The notes under the pieces were generated by a model, which ran no database searches, was not told the origin of the DNA, and saw only the letters and a program-made list of their open reading frames with translations. From positions 3,311,001 to 3,375,000 of the forward strand of contig BTPP01000001.1 in assembly GCA_037102815.1 (NCBI GenBank): a stretch of 64,000 nucleotides of DNA. The letters run 5' to 3'. This document shows positions 44,848 through 58,552 of the stretch, in pieces (the stretch's first letter is position 1; every line of letters begins with the position of its first letter). Both the position numbers and the translations under genes were made by a program. Source of the DNA: Neurospora intermedia (taxonomy: Eukaryota > Ascomycota > Sordariomycetes > Sordariales > Sordariaceae).

Positions 44848-47359
44848 CTATTTACGACTCATTTCTCTACTAGGGATAGTTTCAAATATCCTACTGATTA
44901 AGAAAGAGGCTACGATATAGCGACGTAGCGACTAACGATTAGAATTAACGATTGGGGTAAGTAAAACAATCCGATACGTAGCGTGTTACAATCCCTCCAA
45001 TTTTTGAAAAGGATCTCTAAAGAGGAATTTAAAACGATTATTAATTAGGTTACCGATCAACTGAATATTAAGAAGGAATTATCCATCTACTAAGATAGCC
45101 CGTAATAATACCGAAGCTGCGCAATTGTACCGAATCTATTTTAACCCTAATATTTTAAAGAAGTACGCTCCGAAAGATAGTAAGTTTCCCCCTTCCGAGG
45201 TTAAATATAAATCTCTCGACCCTAACGATTTCTACGGCCCTGATTATTAAGGTACTATATCCTATATTATTAATACTAACAATAATAAAGAGCTCGACCT
45301 ATTAGGCCTTATTCCTAAAGAGTTATATAAGTATTATTTCGACTAGGTTTAGCCTATCGCCTATTGCGCCTACTATTTTATTAATAAAGAAGTCCCTATT
45401 CGGGATTTAAAGGAGCGTTTTATCGGTCTCCTTAATTATTTATATTATAATAATAATATATTTATACCGTTCACTCCTACAACGGCCGAAGGTAAGGGCA
45501 ATATTAAGGCCAAATCTTTCGACAGTCCGATAACCTATAAATAATTCGTTATTCTAGTCCAAATATTTCCCGAAATTATATTTCTAGAAATACACGTCCG
45601 TACCGCCTCTTTTATAGCCGCTATTAAATAATCTAACGACTTTATTAAATTACTTAATTAAACTAATAAAAACTTCTAGGTTATAGAAAGCTAGGCCGAC
45701 CGGTTTAATAATATTACTACCGACTTATTGAAGAAGGTTACTAGTAACGATCCTAACCCTCCGGCCGACTAGTCCTTCTATTTATCCAACACTAGATTCT
45801 AATAGGCCCTCGTAGAAAACTAGTATTTTAAGAAAGAGAATAAATATTTACTAGCTTCTTTAAAAGCTACTTTAAATATTGTCGGTTAAAGTACTTCGGG
45901 AGGCGGAGACCCTAATAATTTTAATAAGGACTCTAGCAAATCTAGAGGTTCTAAAGGATTAAAGAATAGTACCCCCTATAATAACCCTAGCAACCGATCT
46001 AAATTTAGCACCCCTAGTACTACTACTACCTATACTAATTATTCTTCTAATAATAAACAGTTAGTAAAGGAAGAGAACGTTAGCAAATTTTATAATAATA
46101 ATAAAGAAGATAAGGTTACCTTCGATATATAGTTCTATTAAATTAAAACTAAATTTGAAGTTAACGCCGACTACTTTAATAACGACCGTTAGAAATTTGG
46201 CTATATTACTAACCGCTTAATAAATAAGGCTATTTAGGCTTTACTTCCCTATTTAAACCCTAATTACCCTAACCGGCTAATTACCTTAAACGAGCTCCTT
46301 AAGTACCTTTAGGACGAGTACTATAACTATAATACTTACAAGAAGGCCCTCGCTAAGTTTAACAATTTAGAAATAAAACTAAGTAAGCGTTTTTAGATTT
46401 TTAAAAATATATTCTAACATTTAACTAGCTAGTGCCGCCGCCCCCGCAATTAGTAGAAGAATAACCTCTATTGTAAAATTACTAGAGAGCTCTATTAAGC
46501 GGTAGAAGCATTGTACCTAAATACGTCCAAATAGTTCAATAACTACGTACTTTTATTAAACTCCCTTAACGAGGGAAACCGTATAAATGCTTAGAAAATT
46601 CGTTTCTGCGAAGGTAAATTGCGTTGCCCTAGTAACCCTTTCCCCGTATTAAACAAGACCTCCAACGCTACTAAATCTAGCGTTAAAATAAAGGCTTTCG
46701 AACGCCCCTCCCCTAAAGAAATATATAAATTTAATTATAAGGGACGTTGCTTCTCCTACTGTAAGAAGGGTTATATAAGTAGTAAATACCCTTATAAAAA
46801 GAAGTAAATTAAGTAATTAGACGTATACTTTAACTCTATTACTAATACTATTTAGGGTAAGGAATCTACAAACGTAAAGGAATTATTCGATATACTTTCC
46901 TTAAATAAGGATTCTAATACTTCTAATAGTAAAGTCGCCTCCGAAGTAGGGGAAAATTAATTACCCTAGAATAAAACTCCTCCTAAAGGAGAGTACCGAC
47001 GTTTACCAATATTTTTAGTCTATAATATCCAGATTTTAATTTTTATAATTATTTAGGAAGGAAGTCTTCTTTTCTCGTAAAATATAATATAACTCTCAAT
47101 AGAATTATTATTATAATTTCTAATACCCTCGTCGATATTAGAACCGATACTAGTATTATTGTAAATTTATTTTTCGTTCGTAAATTATAAAAACTATTAA
47201 AATTACCCATCTATAACAATTTTAACCCCAATTACATTACTCTATATAAAAAAGCCCAACCCAACTCCGTTAAAGTTGTATTAAAAGGCTATATTAAAAT
47301 CTAAAATTATAAAATATAAAATTAATAAATTATTATCCTACCTAACCTAAAGTATAATT

Positions 47360-48068
47360 GAGACGCCCATGCATTCAGAGCTTGAGCGTTCGTGGGCCGA
47401 AAGGTGACATGGAAGATCCACACCAAAGGTCGTGGTCCATGGGCCCACAACGCAAGCGAGGAAGGCGCGGCGTATCTGTCTATTAGCGGTTGGAATGCAA
47501 AAAAAATACCCGTCTTGGCAGGTCTTGGCAGTCCCGAATGGGAAAACTTAGCGCCAAGCAAGACACGGTTCGAATAGCAGCTCAAAAAAGCCACTTTTTC
47601 CTTTGCAACGGAAATTCCTCCGCGGCCGTCAGATGCATCAAAATGCACCCGGTGTCAGATTGAAGAGAAAAGAAAGGCGGTTATTTTAGTACCGGTCGCA
47701 TTGTAGTACATACCCTAATTGTTGAGAAAAATGTAAAAGAAGTCAAAAAGAAGGATTTTGGTTGCAAATGCGACCGTCGCAAATGACCAAGTCCTAGAAA
47801 TGACTAAGTCCCAGAAATGACCAAGTCCCAGAAATGACCAAGTCTACAACTACACTTTAAACCCTGAAGAGAGGGTTAGGGTTAGGGTTGAAGATTGAAA
47901 ATTCTAGAAGAGAGAAAAAAATGAAAAAAAAAAAATCAAAATTTTGCCTTTGAGGTTTTTTTTTTTGTTTTTTTTTTTGTTTTTTTTTTCTTTTTTTTAA
48001 CTAAGTAATATCTAAGGGCGTCTCTCTGTCTCCCCTGGACTTTGGCTCCGCCCAGGGGAACTGTATTT
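47360..48068. mobile_element. Insertion G: 709-bp non-RIP insertion of unknown class
   Basis: Flanked by TATAATT (47353-47359 and 48069-48075), a 7-bp target duplication in AT-rich host DNA. Inside, CA and TG are normal, unlike everything around. It contains a Pol III B-box-like GGTTCGAAT (47567-47575), 3.8 copies of a 17-bp unit AAATGACCAAGTCCCAG (47781-47844), three telomere-type units GGGTTA (47873-47889), A and T homopolymer runs (47925-47998), and a GC hairpin CCCCTGG/CCAGGGG (48032-48058). GAGACGCCC at its left edge is mirrored by GGGCGTCTC at 48016-48024. It has no coding frame of note. It could be a SINE-like element, a MITE, or captured genomic DNA. Confidence 0.75.
47873..47889. repeat. 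Interstitial telomere-like (TTAGGG) repeats
   Basis: GGGTTAGGGTTAGGGTT lies inside insertion G, preceded by an AACCCT/AGGGTT mini-hairpin. TTAGGG is the telomere unit of most filamentous ascomycetes. Confidence 0.85.
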
Positions 48069-51000
48069 TATAATTATCGGTAATATATAGTTAATTACTA
48101 ACGATATTTATACCAATTCTACCTAATCCTATTTACTATTCCCCTCCGATTGGAAATAAGATTAATCCTAAAACTTTAAAATCGGCGAAGATTCTAAATT
48201 TATATAATATTCCGATTTCTAAAAGGATATAGAAGCTAGAGAAGCCTTACTAATTAAAGAGGACAAGCAACGACGGGACGGTCGTAATAATTATAAAGCA
48301 ATTCGATTTAAAATTAATAAATTTGAATAAACGACTCCTATAGATTTAAAGAAGTAGACTCTATCCTAGCGCCCCCTAGTAATCCTACAAAAATAACTAG
48401 TTCGCTTACTATTCTCCGACGCTATAAAGTATTACCTAAACTATATAAACTATTAACTCTTTAAATAGGATAACGACCTAATTCCCGAACCTAAAATCCC
48501 CCAACCGACCCCTTCTTACAAAATTAAACCCGAACTAACTTAAAATCCTTACCCTTTACACAATTTTTACGGACGTTATTATTTGAAATGTAATTAGGGT
48601 TAAATAAAGGAGAGACCGGCTAATCTCGTATTTATTTTAGCCGACCCTTTTTATAAAATAATTAAAAAAATATATATTAGTATTATTAACCTCTATAAAA
48701 TAGACCGATTTATCAAAAAGAAATATACTAATCGCAGAACCCCTTTTAAAATAAATAAAGCCGAATTGAGGTATTATATTTTTAAAGAGGTTCCAAATTA
48801 TTATTATAATTTCTTGGAAATCTTTAGCAAAGTAAAATTAAACGCCTTACTAGATTTTCAACCGGATATCGACTACTATATCCTTCTTAATAAGGGCGCC
48901 CGTCCGGAAGATTTCAAATATAGTCCGCTTTACAAAATATCCCTAGAAGAACTAAAAGCCTACCGGGACTATATAGCGGAGAATTTGGATAAGGGATTTA
49001 TTAAGCCTAATACAGCCCTATAGGCTATACTTATATTATTCGTACTAAAAGCTAACGGTAGTTTATAATTTTGTATAAATTACTATAAATTCAATACATT
49101 ATTTAGAAAGGACTATTATCCCCTCCTTTTAATAGAAGAGACTATTATATATTTAGTAAAAGCTAGAATTTTTACTAAAATTAATATTTAATAAACCTTC
49201 TATTAAATCTATATATTCCTAAATAATAAAGACCTTACTACTTTCTATACCCGCTATAGCGCTTATAAATATAAGGTTTTATTATTTAGTTTAACAAATA
49301 GACCGGCTATTTTCTAGTAGTTTATTAATAAGGTTTTAATAAGATACTTGGACGATTTTTATAGCGCCTATATTAATAATATCCTTATTTTCTCGGAAAT
49401 TAAGGAAAAGTACGAAATTTATATTAAGAAAATACCAGAACGCTTATACAATATAAGATTTTAAGCCGATATTAAAAAATATAAATTTTATATAATTTCG
49501 ACGAAGTTCCTAGGCTTTATTATATTAATAGACGGAATATTGGTCGATTCTAATAAAATCGCTATTATCCGAAATTGGAAGGAGCTAACTAACGTAAGAG
49601 GGATACAATCGTTTATCGGCTTTTGTAATTTCTACTATAAGTTTGTAAAAGAATTTAGGTATATAGTACGCCCCTTTACCTATTTTACTAAAAAGAATAT
49701 TCCTTTCTACTAAATAAAAGAGTATTAAACATTTTTTAACGAACTTAAAGACCGACTTCTAAAGGTACCGGTTTTAACCCACTTTAATTATAAAAAGCCT
49801 ACCCGTATTAAAATAAATTCGTCTAATAGAGTTTATACTGGTATCCTCTTATAATTATAGTTAGAAAATAATGATTAGTACCTAGTAATTTTCTACTCGG
49901 AAATTATATTGCCTACTAAAATAAATTATATAATTCATAATAAGGAATTCCTAATTATAATAAAAGCCTTAGAAATATAGCGCGTAGAATTAATAGGCGT
50001 CTATCCCTTCCTAGTTATTACCGACTATTAAATATTCGAATACTTTACTATAAAACGACTACTTAATTTTCACTAAACTAAATAAACCGAATTTATATTC
50101 TAATATACTTTTAAACTTACTTACTACCCTAGTAAAGAGAACGTTATAACTAATACCCTATTCCGGAAATTAAAAAATCTCCGTACTATAAAAGATAAGA
50201 AGGAAGACTAGCGTACTTTACGCTTCTTCCGCTAGGACTCCGAAGGTATATATTCCTATATTAATAATAAAAGCGACCTATCTAATTAGAACGTATATTA
50301 ACTAATAAATAAACTCTACCTACTAAATAATAACGTAGAACCCCTACTCCTTTCGGGGATAGAGCTAATTAACGCCCTCCTAAAAGCGAATTACGAAGAT
50401 CCTACATTAGAAATATATAGAGCAAAAACTAGAAATAATAACCCTAAATTTACTCTATACTCCGATAATCTCCTATTGAAAAAGGATAACCGCTTCGTTA
50501 TCCTAAAAGGAGACCTACATCGTATACTTATCTATAAAACTTATATAAAATTCATTACCGGATATTCCGGCTAGAATAAAATATACCGTTTCGTTTTATA
50601 ATAATACTAGTAGGTAGGTATATTAGGAAACGTCGACCGCTTTATAAACAATTATTAGACTTATAAAACTTTAAAGGTTCCCCGAAATAAAACGCCCGGT
50701 ATATTATACCCCCTAAGAGTACCGAACCGCTTTTAGCGTTATATTATAATTAACTTTAAGAATATACTTATAAATAAGCAAGGTTACAATAATATAATAA
50801 TTATAGTAGACCGGCTATCTAAAGTATTATAGTATATTCCCTATAAAAATATAGTAATAGTAAAATAGGCCGCTTATTTATACTACTATAGTCTATAGCG
50901 AATATATAGTTACCCGGAAGAAATAATTAGTAACTACGGCCCCTAATTTATATCCGCCTTTACCAATAAAATATCTAAAATTTTAAGTATTAAATAGAAA

Positions 51001-52198
51001 CTATCCTCTTCGGGATATTCCCAAATTACTAATCAAACCGAAATTATAAATTAGTATATCAACTAACGATTAAGACTATTCGTTAACTACAACCAGGATA
51101 ATTAGTCGGTAGCCTTACCAATATTTAATACTATATAAGCTTCCCTTTATTATAAGAGTATTAGTATATTATTTTATAAGGCTATTATAAACTTCCCTAT
51201 ACTACTTCCCTTTTATTAGGATCGCTATACTATACCTATCCTTATAAAAGAGAAATACTCTCGAAAAAAAGTACAATAAACTATAAAAGTCTTATATACT
51301 TTTTAAGAATCCATCCGAACAATAATAGCCAAATTACAAGAAAAATAGGCCGTACAAACTAATAAATATTATCGGGAGCCAGACTTCGGGATTAGCAACT
51401 ATATATTTATTATTAAGAAGTCTTAGGCAATTAATAGGCCTAACAGTAAATTGGACTTCCTATTAACGTATATTCTATACTATATTAAAACAATACCCAA
51501 TTACTTATACGAATTAGACTTACCTCCCGCTTAGTGAGGAGCGAGGGTATATTATACTAACCGACTTTAGAAATACTTAGAGAATCTACTTCCTAACTAA
51601 ATAAACGAAAACCTAACCGGAGAGATAATCGGCGATTAAAAAGAATAGGAAGTAGAGAAGATTATAATATCCCGGTTAATTAATAGTAAATTATACTATT
51701 AAACGGAATAGAAAGGATAGGACCCCGATCCTACCTAATACCTAGTCCGAAATTTTAGGAATACGCCGGACCTTTTAAAAGCCTTCTACGACGATAATCC
51801 GGAAAAACCCAGTCCTCCAAAGCGCCTACGAATATAGAAGGGTACCTAATTGAAGGGGATAATCCTAATAGACTACGAAAAGGACGATATACTAGTAGAG
51901 GAGACGTAGAGAAAGCTACTAAGGAGGTCAAATCGCTTATATAAGTAGAACGACCCTTAGGAGAGCATTTAAAAGTAGGCACCACACTAAAAATTATAAT
52001 AAAAAAGCGATTTATAGAATTAGTCCAATAGTACAGCGGCGGGATTGAGGGCCCCAAAATTATATTATAGGCCACCCCGAGGGTATCCCTCCTCTACCTG
52101 GAAAGCGATCGCGGAAAACTATAGGTTCGAACTACAATTAAGTTACTTCTTTTTTTCCAAGATTCTAAAGGCAGAATCTTCTTCGAAGGGGGGGGTAA

Positions 52199-52442
52199 TA
52201 TCATAGCCCGGTTAGATAGGTTATACCAGTATAATCTAACGGTACTATAGCGGTATAAGTATTCTAATTGGTTGTAGATTAGATAAGGAAAGGTAGGTTC
52301 CGCGGCGGGCTCGGTTGCAGAGCTTATCTCTCGCACTAGCCGCGCGCACAACTCTTACCTTTTCTTTTACTCTTTAGTCGTAAATTCTATATTGAACGTC
52401 AACAACGTTATAGCTGTGCCTCGCTCGTTACGTGCTATTATA
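52199..52442 (+). repeat. Element E LTR (3')
   Basis: 244 bp, preceded by the purine tract and followed by CTAAT (52443-52447). Confidence 0.9.
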
Positions 52443-52447
52443 CTAAT

Positions 52448-55400
52448 TATTTTAATTGTAATTAAAGTAGGGTTACAATCGTTGGTTAATATATTAGTTT
52501 ATAATTTCGGTTTATCCCGCTATTTATAAGTATCCGGATAAATTTAATTTCTAATCAATTCTCAAAATATCGGACAATTCTCTTATAAATTCGGAAATAA
52601 ACTACAGACTACAATTACTTATAATATTTTAAAGTAGACTATATATCTTATAAGGGCCCTCGTAGTACAATTTAGCGGTATCCTTCGTAATTATAGTATT
52701 AAAGTAAGGGCAATACTATAACGCCTTTATTAACCGGTTAATTATAATTAATAAATTATTATACCCCTAAATTACTTCTCTAAGTATTAATTTAAAATCT
52801 ACTACAATCGAATACCAAGCCCGGCTATTCTCCTCAATAAATTATAAATATAATAAGCTAAGGGTTTTATTATAAAGAACCTTCGATAAACGATATATCT
52901 AATAATTATTAATAAACCGATTTATATTTATAATTATACTTAATTATTAATATTACTTTACTAGGAACTTCCTTATTTTATTTTACCCGGGATAGGCCGT
53001 TATTAACGAATTATAATAGGCTTTTATTAATTCTATCTATAATTAACCTTCCTTAAATACTACCAACTTCCAGTCTCGTAAGAACAATCCATCCTATACC
53101 TCAAACTAATCGTCTCCTTTAGCACGGTAGGCAACTATTAATTCACTATTACAATTAACTTTCAACAACTCATTAATTAATTAAAACCGGGGGGTATTCT
53201 CTTCTTCTATTATTATTAAAATTATATTCAGCTCGGTAATTAGCGTATCTACTTTATCTCCTATATAGACGAAATAATTGGCCTAGGGCTTTAAAATCCT
53301 TAAAATCCTTTAATTATCTCTCTTTTATAATATTATTTTAAAAACTTCCGCTTTACGAGATAAGGCATCTACTACTACATTATCCTTCCCCGGCCGGTAT
53401 ATTATTTTAAACACGTATTCTAATAGTAATTCTACTTATATAATTTATTTTAAATTTAATAATCTCTTAGTAGAAAAATACTTTAACGCTTAATAATCTA
53501 TTATTACTATAAAGGGTCTACTTTTTAATTCTAAGCACTATATTTTTATACCCTTTATTACTACTAGTAACTCCTTATTGTATACCGGGTAATTCAATTC
53601 CGCTAGTACTATAATTTTAGAATAGAAAACTACCGAATGCTAATTACCTTCTACTTTCTAAAATAATACCCCGGTATATACTCTATCCGAAGCGTCTATT
53701 TCTAACCTTATTTCTTAGTTATAATTAAAGTAAGTAAGTACTAAAGCGTTAGTAAAAGCTTCCTTTAGGATATTAAAGGCCTATTAATATTCGGGTATTT
53801 ATTCGAAAGTTTTGTCCTTTCGGGTAAGTAGTGTAAATAGCCGAACTAACCTCCTAAAATTCCTTATAAATTTATAATAGAAATTGTAGAATCCTAGAAA
53901 CGTTTATACTCCCTTTAAATTCTTCGATTAAAGCTAATATTAAATTATTACTACTTTCTCGGGATTAACTACTATACCGTTAGTACTTATAATAAACCCG
54001 AAGAATTTTATTTTTATAATATAAAATTTATACTTCTTAATATCCGTTTAAAGACCCGTTTTTTTCAACTATTGTAGAACCTTCTTTATATATTCTCTAT
54101 ACTCTTCCAAATTATTAAAGAAAATTAGAATATTATTAATATAAGTACTACAAAAGTTTTAATATCCTATTAAAACATTATTAATAAAGCGTTAGAAGGA
54201 GGAAGGTCCTTTATATAATCCGAATAGGAGTACTTTATATCTATAAACCCTAAAACTAATTTTAAAAATCGTTAAATTTTCCTACCCGGCCGTTATATAA
54301 ATACAGTAAAAAACTTACCGGATATTAATCTTTATAAAAATCTTCGCTTAATTAATATGGACGAATATTTCTTTAATTAGAGGAAGGGGGTATTTATTCT
54401 TTTTAAAAATAGCATTTAATTTCCAATAATCTACGTAAAAACGTAGTCTACCTCCGTTCGCCTTTAGTACGAATAATACTAGGGCTATCTAAAGTATTAA
54501 ATTCGCTTTAATAAAGCCTTTTTATAAACTTTTAATAATATACCGCCTATATTCTTTAAACTCTTATAATATTATTCGGTATAAGGGATTAATACCTAAC
54601 TATTCTATTTATTAGCCTTCTTCTAATATAATTACGTAATTTATACTTAACTTATACTTAAGGAATATATCGGATTACACTTTACTAAATACTTCTAATT
54701 CTTTATTACTATAATACTTAATTAGTACCTTCTCTATTACTAAGCGGCGTACCTCGTCGTTATTAAAATATAATACTTCTTTCTTCTCCTTTATTACCTC
54801 GATTAATCCCTCGATTTCATACAAACTCGTAAATTCCAATTTCACTTTGCGGCGTTTAATATAGTAAGTAAAAATAGTTATATTAATTACTATTAAATTA
54901 AGGGGTCGGGTCTTTATCTACCCCTATTCTTAAATAAGGTAGTATAGGCCTATTTCGTCTTAATATAAATAGAGAGGAAGCTATTCGGATAAATTATCCT
55001 CTATTATTATTATCTCGGGGGAGCTTTCCTCTTTTTAAAACTCCTTCTCTATTTACTACAACTCCTTCCCTATACTTTTCGCCTTTAATTAAAATTTTGT
55101 ATAATATTAATTAAATTCTAAAGGTTTCTAATTTACTTCGGTTTTACTAATTACTTCTTTATATTTTTCTAATACTTCTTCCAATTCTAAAATATAAGCT
55201 CGGATTAATCGATTCCTCTTCGAATCTTCTCTAATTTTATATCGTTAATCCTCTTTATTTATTAATTCTTCCCTTCGGTTAACGTTTTATTAATATATAA
55301 GGTTTATTATAAGAGGGTTCGTTTATTTTACTTTAATATTTTTAAAGTTTAGTACTAATATAATGTTTAATAGGAATATTAATATTATTTAGCGATAATT

Positions 55401-58292
55401 AAATAGTATATTGTACTTAATTATCTATATTTTACTAATAATTATATTTTTTTTTAAATTGGGTAATACTACTAACTATTAATCCTTATAGGTAACTCTA
55501 TTAATATAAAGGTATCCTTTTAAGGCCGTCTAAATAGTATTAGGTTTGGCCTTTTTATATAGAATAATTAACCTAAATTCGAAATCGTTATAAGAAGGGA
55601 GCGTTAAATATTTTAAAAGTTTACTAGTAAAAAACTAATTTACAATTAAGGACGCATCTACTCCTATATCTACTAATGTATATTATATTATAATAGATAA
55701 TCTATTATTTACTATAGTATAGTTAATTAAGAATAATTTCCCTCCTTCTAAATAATTCCTTAAATTAAAGTCTAAGTAGGTTCGACTATTATAATTTATT
55801 TAGATATTAACGTTATTAATAGATACTTCCCCTAGGAGGGAGTCTTCTATTTTTAAAGTATTTAATTTTCTAAATCGGTATCCTCCCCGCCGAATACCTC
55901 CTCTTCTTTATTAATAAGGGTTAATTCCTTTTTATAGGTACCCTCGGATCCTTTTTTAGTCTCTAATAATACTTCGGGTCCCTACGTTTTATTAATAATA
56001 GTAATTAATTAAACTTTAATAATTTATTTAATCTTAAATTTATTTAAGTATTAATCGGATATATAGCCCGTCTTATAATAAAAGAAATACTTTCCCTCGG
56101 CCTTAAACTTCTTTATTTCCTCTATAGAAGAATAATAATACTTCGGGGTATTAATATTTATTATCCGTAAAATAAGAATTCTAATTAATTAATTATTATA
56201 TTAATTTTCAATAATTGTACTTTATAAAGTAGGAGGGTATATAGCGGGCTTAGTTCGGTTTTTAATCTTATTAATTTTGAACTAATTACTCTTATTTAGC
56301 GACTATAATAACTAAATGTATTAATTAAAGGTCTTATAGGGGTTAAAGTAGGTTATTTTACTAACTATTCTTAATACCTTAATTACTTTATATCGGAGGT
56401 TATACTTCTAAAATTCCTTAGAAATATAGCTTTATCCTACTAACCGGATAAATACTACCTTAAAGTCTTAAAACCAATTTATTATCTTTATTTATAAATC
56501 TTCAAACTCCTATATTACCTTCTCCATAAAATTATAATTATAGTAATTATACTATAAATATATTAGGAGGTCGTTAATTAATTTAATAAAGTTAGGGTAA
56601 ATATTATTTAAATATAGGAGAATACTATCGGCTACTGTTCTACCTAAACGGCTCATTACTTCCCCAATCCTAATATACTTGTCGATAAAATAATCCGAAT
56701 TAATATACAATTTATATTTTATTTGGAAGTACTATACCTCGAATAAGACCTTATCGGTAGTATTATTACTAAAAGTAAATACTTCGACTTTAATAGATTT
56801 ATAACGGGATATTTTAATTCGGTGGGCTAAATTCTCGATATTAGGTAGTAATATTATACTTCGCTAATATTTAGAGTCTTTAAATCGCCGTAGTAATCGG
56901 CCAATATCGTTATTATCGGTTAAATCGTCCCTCTATCCTATATTTTCTCAATATCTAATCGTCCCCGGAGGGAGTAAATTCCCTTTATTATCGGTATAAT
57001 CTTTATTAATCTCTGTATCCTCGGTTAATTATATAATTTATTGGGTTTATACGGCGGGTACACTATTTAAATGTATTATTAATATAATAATATTTTAAAA
57101 ATATTAATTTTATTCTTTTAATGTAACCAATTCGTTAATAAAGTAGTCGTTAGTACGGATAGTAGCCTCTATTACCTATCGGGCAAAGTATACCGCCTAT
57201 ATATTAATCCGTTGAATATTATTATCCGCTTTTCCAAATATTTTAATAAGGTTGTTAATAAAATTAATATAAGCGTATATTAATAAGGCGCAGGTACGAA
57301 CCTCCTACTATATAATTTAGGGGTCTTTAGAATAAATTAAATCGAACTAGGTTAAATTAACTTTACTATTCAAAGCTTTTATAATAATAGACTCCTCTCC
57401 GTCCTCTATTATAAATTAGAAGTACTAAGTAGGAATACTAGCTACTTAATAAAATTCACTAAATACTTCGTACTATTCTATTATATTAATATATATTTCC
57501 TAGAAGGTATAATAATACTTTAGGTTCGATATAACTAAATATATTTCTTCTATAAAAATATTATATCTCTCTTCCAATATTAAAATCGCGTCGTATAGTC
57601 TTAAAGTAATATCTTCGAAAGGAGGGGGCTGGGGCAAGTCCTATACTACTAGCGATTGCCGCCTAATTTCTATTAGTAGAGGTTAATAATATTTATCCGG
57701 CAAGGGTACTAAATTAAAACTAACTATATACGCCTTCGTTAGGTATTGGGGGCTTTGTATAGTAGATTTTCCTTTTCTAAATAGGGTTAAGTATTTGCCT
57801 TAAAATTATAATTATTATAATATAAAGAGAGGAGCCTTTTTTGTAACGTTTAGGGAACAACTCCTTTCTAAGGGGGTATTACCTCCCGTATCTAAATTTT
57901 AATTATAATCGAAATTTTCTTCAAGGAGGGACCTCATTTATTCGTAATAATATATAGAATCATTCATTTTATTATCCTCCGCTCTAGCCTAAAAATCGGC
58001 GGGAGAGTAGAAGGAATCGTCTTACTACTAATTTAAAGGCCCAACGGACTACTCAACTCCCTTAGGCTAATTAAGGATTTTCGGTTTCGTATAGGAAGCT
58101 AACTATATAGTATTAACTTCATCGTTACCGCTAGCCTTCCCTAATTGAACTTCCTTCGCTATAATCTCTAATTATTAGAAGTAAAGAACGTTATTACTTA
58201 AATTGTAACCGCTCGGGGGTTAAATATCGTTCGGAGTCAATTAGGATATTTAATACCGTCCCCAGTTAAAGAAAGAATAACACTTAATATTA
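52448..58292 (-). other. Element C internal region, main pol/gag part
   Basis: The remaining 5.8 kb of element C beyond E. Reverse transcriptase (54.1 kb) and flanking blocks read on the minus strand. A gag-like region is expected toward 56-58 kb. Too decayed for exact domain edges. Confidence 0.6.
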
Positions 58293-58552
58293 TATAAAAG
58301 CGTAATTCTATAAGAGATCCGACTATAAAATTAGAAGCCACAAATCAAAGTAATATTAAGTATAAAGAGGAAAGGGAAGCTTGTCGAACGAAGGCATTCG
58401 GAATTAGATATATAAGTCCGGATTCTACCGACGGTCGCCGCCTTCCCAATCCGGATAGCTATCGATAAGAATATAAGCCTCCTTTCATCCAATGTACTAC
58501 TATAGTGCCTAGCAGCTAGTGCTCCAGCAGCCTATCCAGCCGTGCTATAACA
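58293..58552 (-). repeat. Element C LTR (right)
   Basis: 260 bp, pairing with 18527-18786, followed by GCTAC at 58553-58557. As C's coding strand is minus, this is its 5' LTR. Confidence 0.9.

Larger units (their letters stand above)
44604..52442 (+). mobile_element. Element E: Ty3/Gypsy chromovirus, plus strand
   Basis: Two 244-bp LTRs (44604-44847, 52199-52442) with a TSD of CCAAT on the left and CTAAT on the right, differing by one RIP-type transition. In plus-strand order there is gag with a CCHC knuckle-like stretch near 46735-46795, a retropepsin-like region near 47130-47350 and 48.08 kb interrupted by G, and reverse transcriptase from about 48766. RNase H follows, then integrase near 50.5-51.0 kb (IVDRLSK-type block), and a chromodomain-like C-terminus near 51.66-51.85 kb. 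A purine tract (GAAGGGGGGGG) just before 52199 suits the polypurine tract. Size without G is 7.1 kb. It is RIP-damaged throughout but the best preserved of the set. Confidence 0.9.
18527..58552 (-). mobile_element. Element C: Ty3/Gypsy chromovirus, split by D and E
   Basis: Bounded by 260-bp LTRs (18527-18786 and 58293-58552) and the 5-bp TSD GCTAC on both sides. Removing nested D and E leaves about 7.6 kb, normal for a chromovirus. Pol lies on the minus strand. A reverse-transcriptase region with a YxDD-like site lies near 54115-54165. RNase H-like sequence lies near 53200-53500. The integrase C-terminal and chromodomain-like region lies around 43.98-44.6 kb and 19.2-19.44 kb, so D landed in it. 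Gag would lie near 55.5-58 kb. It is heavily RIP-mutated with many breaks throughout and is a fossil. It predates D and E. Confidence 0.85.

Noticed and set aside
47567-47575. A tRNA gene at the B-box-like GGTTCGAAT in G
   Set aside because: No acceptor or anticodon stems can be folded around it.
47322-47648. 108-codon minus-strand and 61-codon plus-strand frames in insertion G
   Set aside because: Open only because this stretch is not RIP-mutated; no motif, no conserved start, and the longer one crosses the insertion edge.
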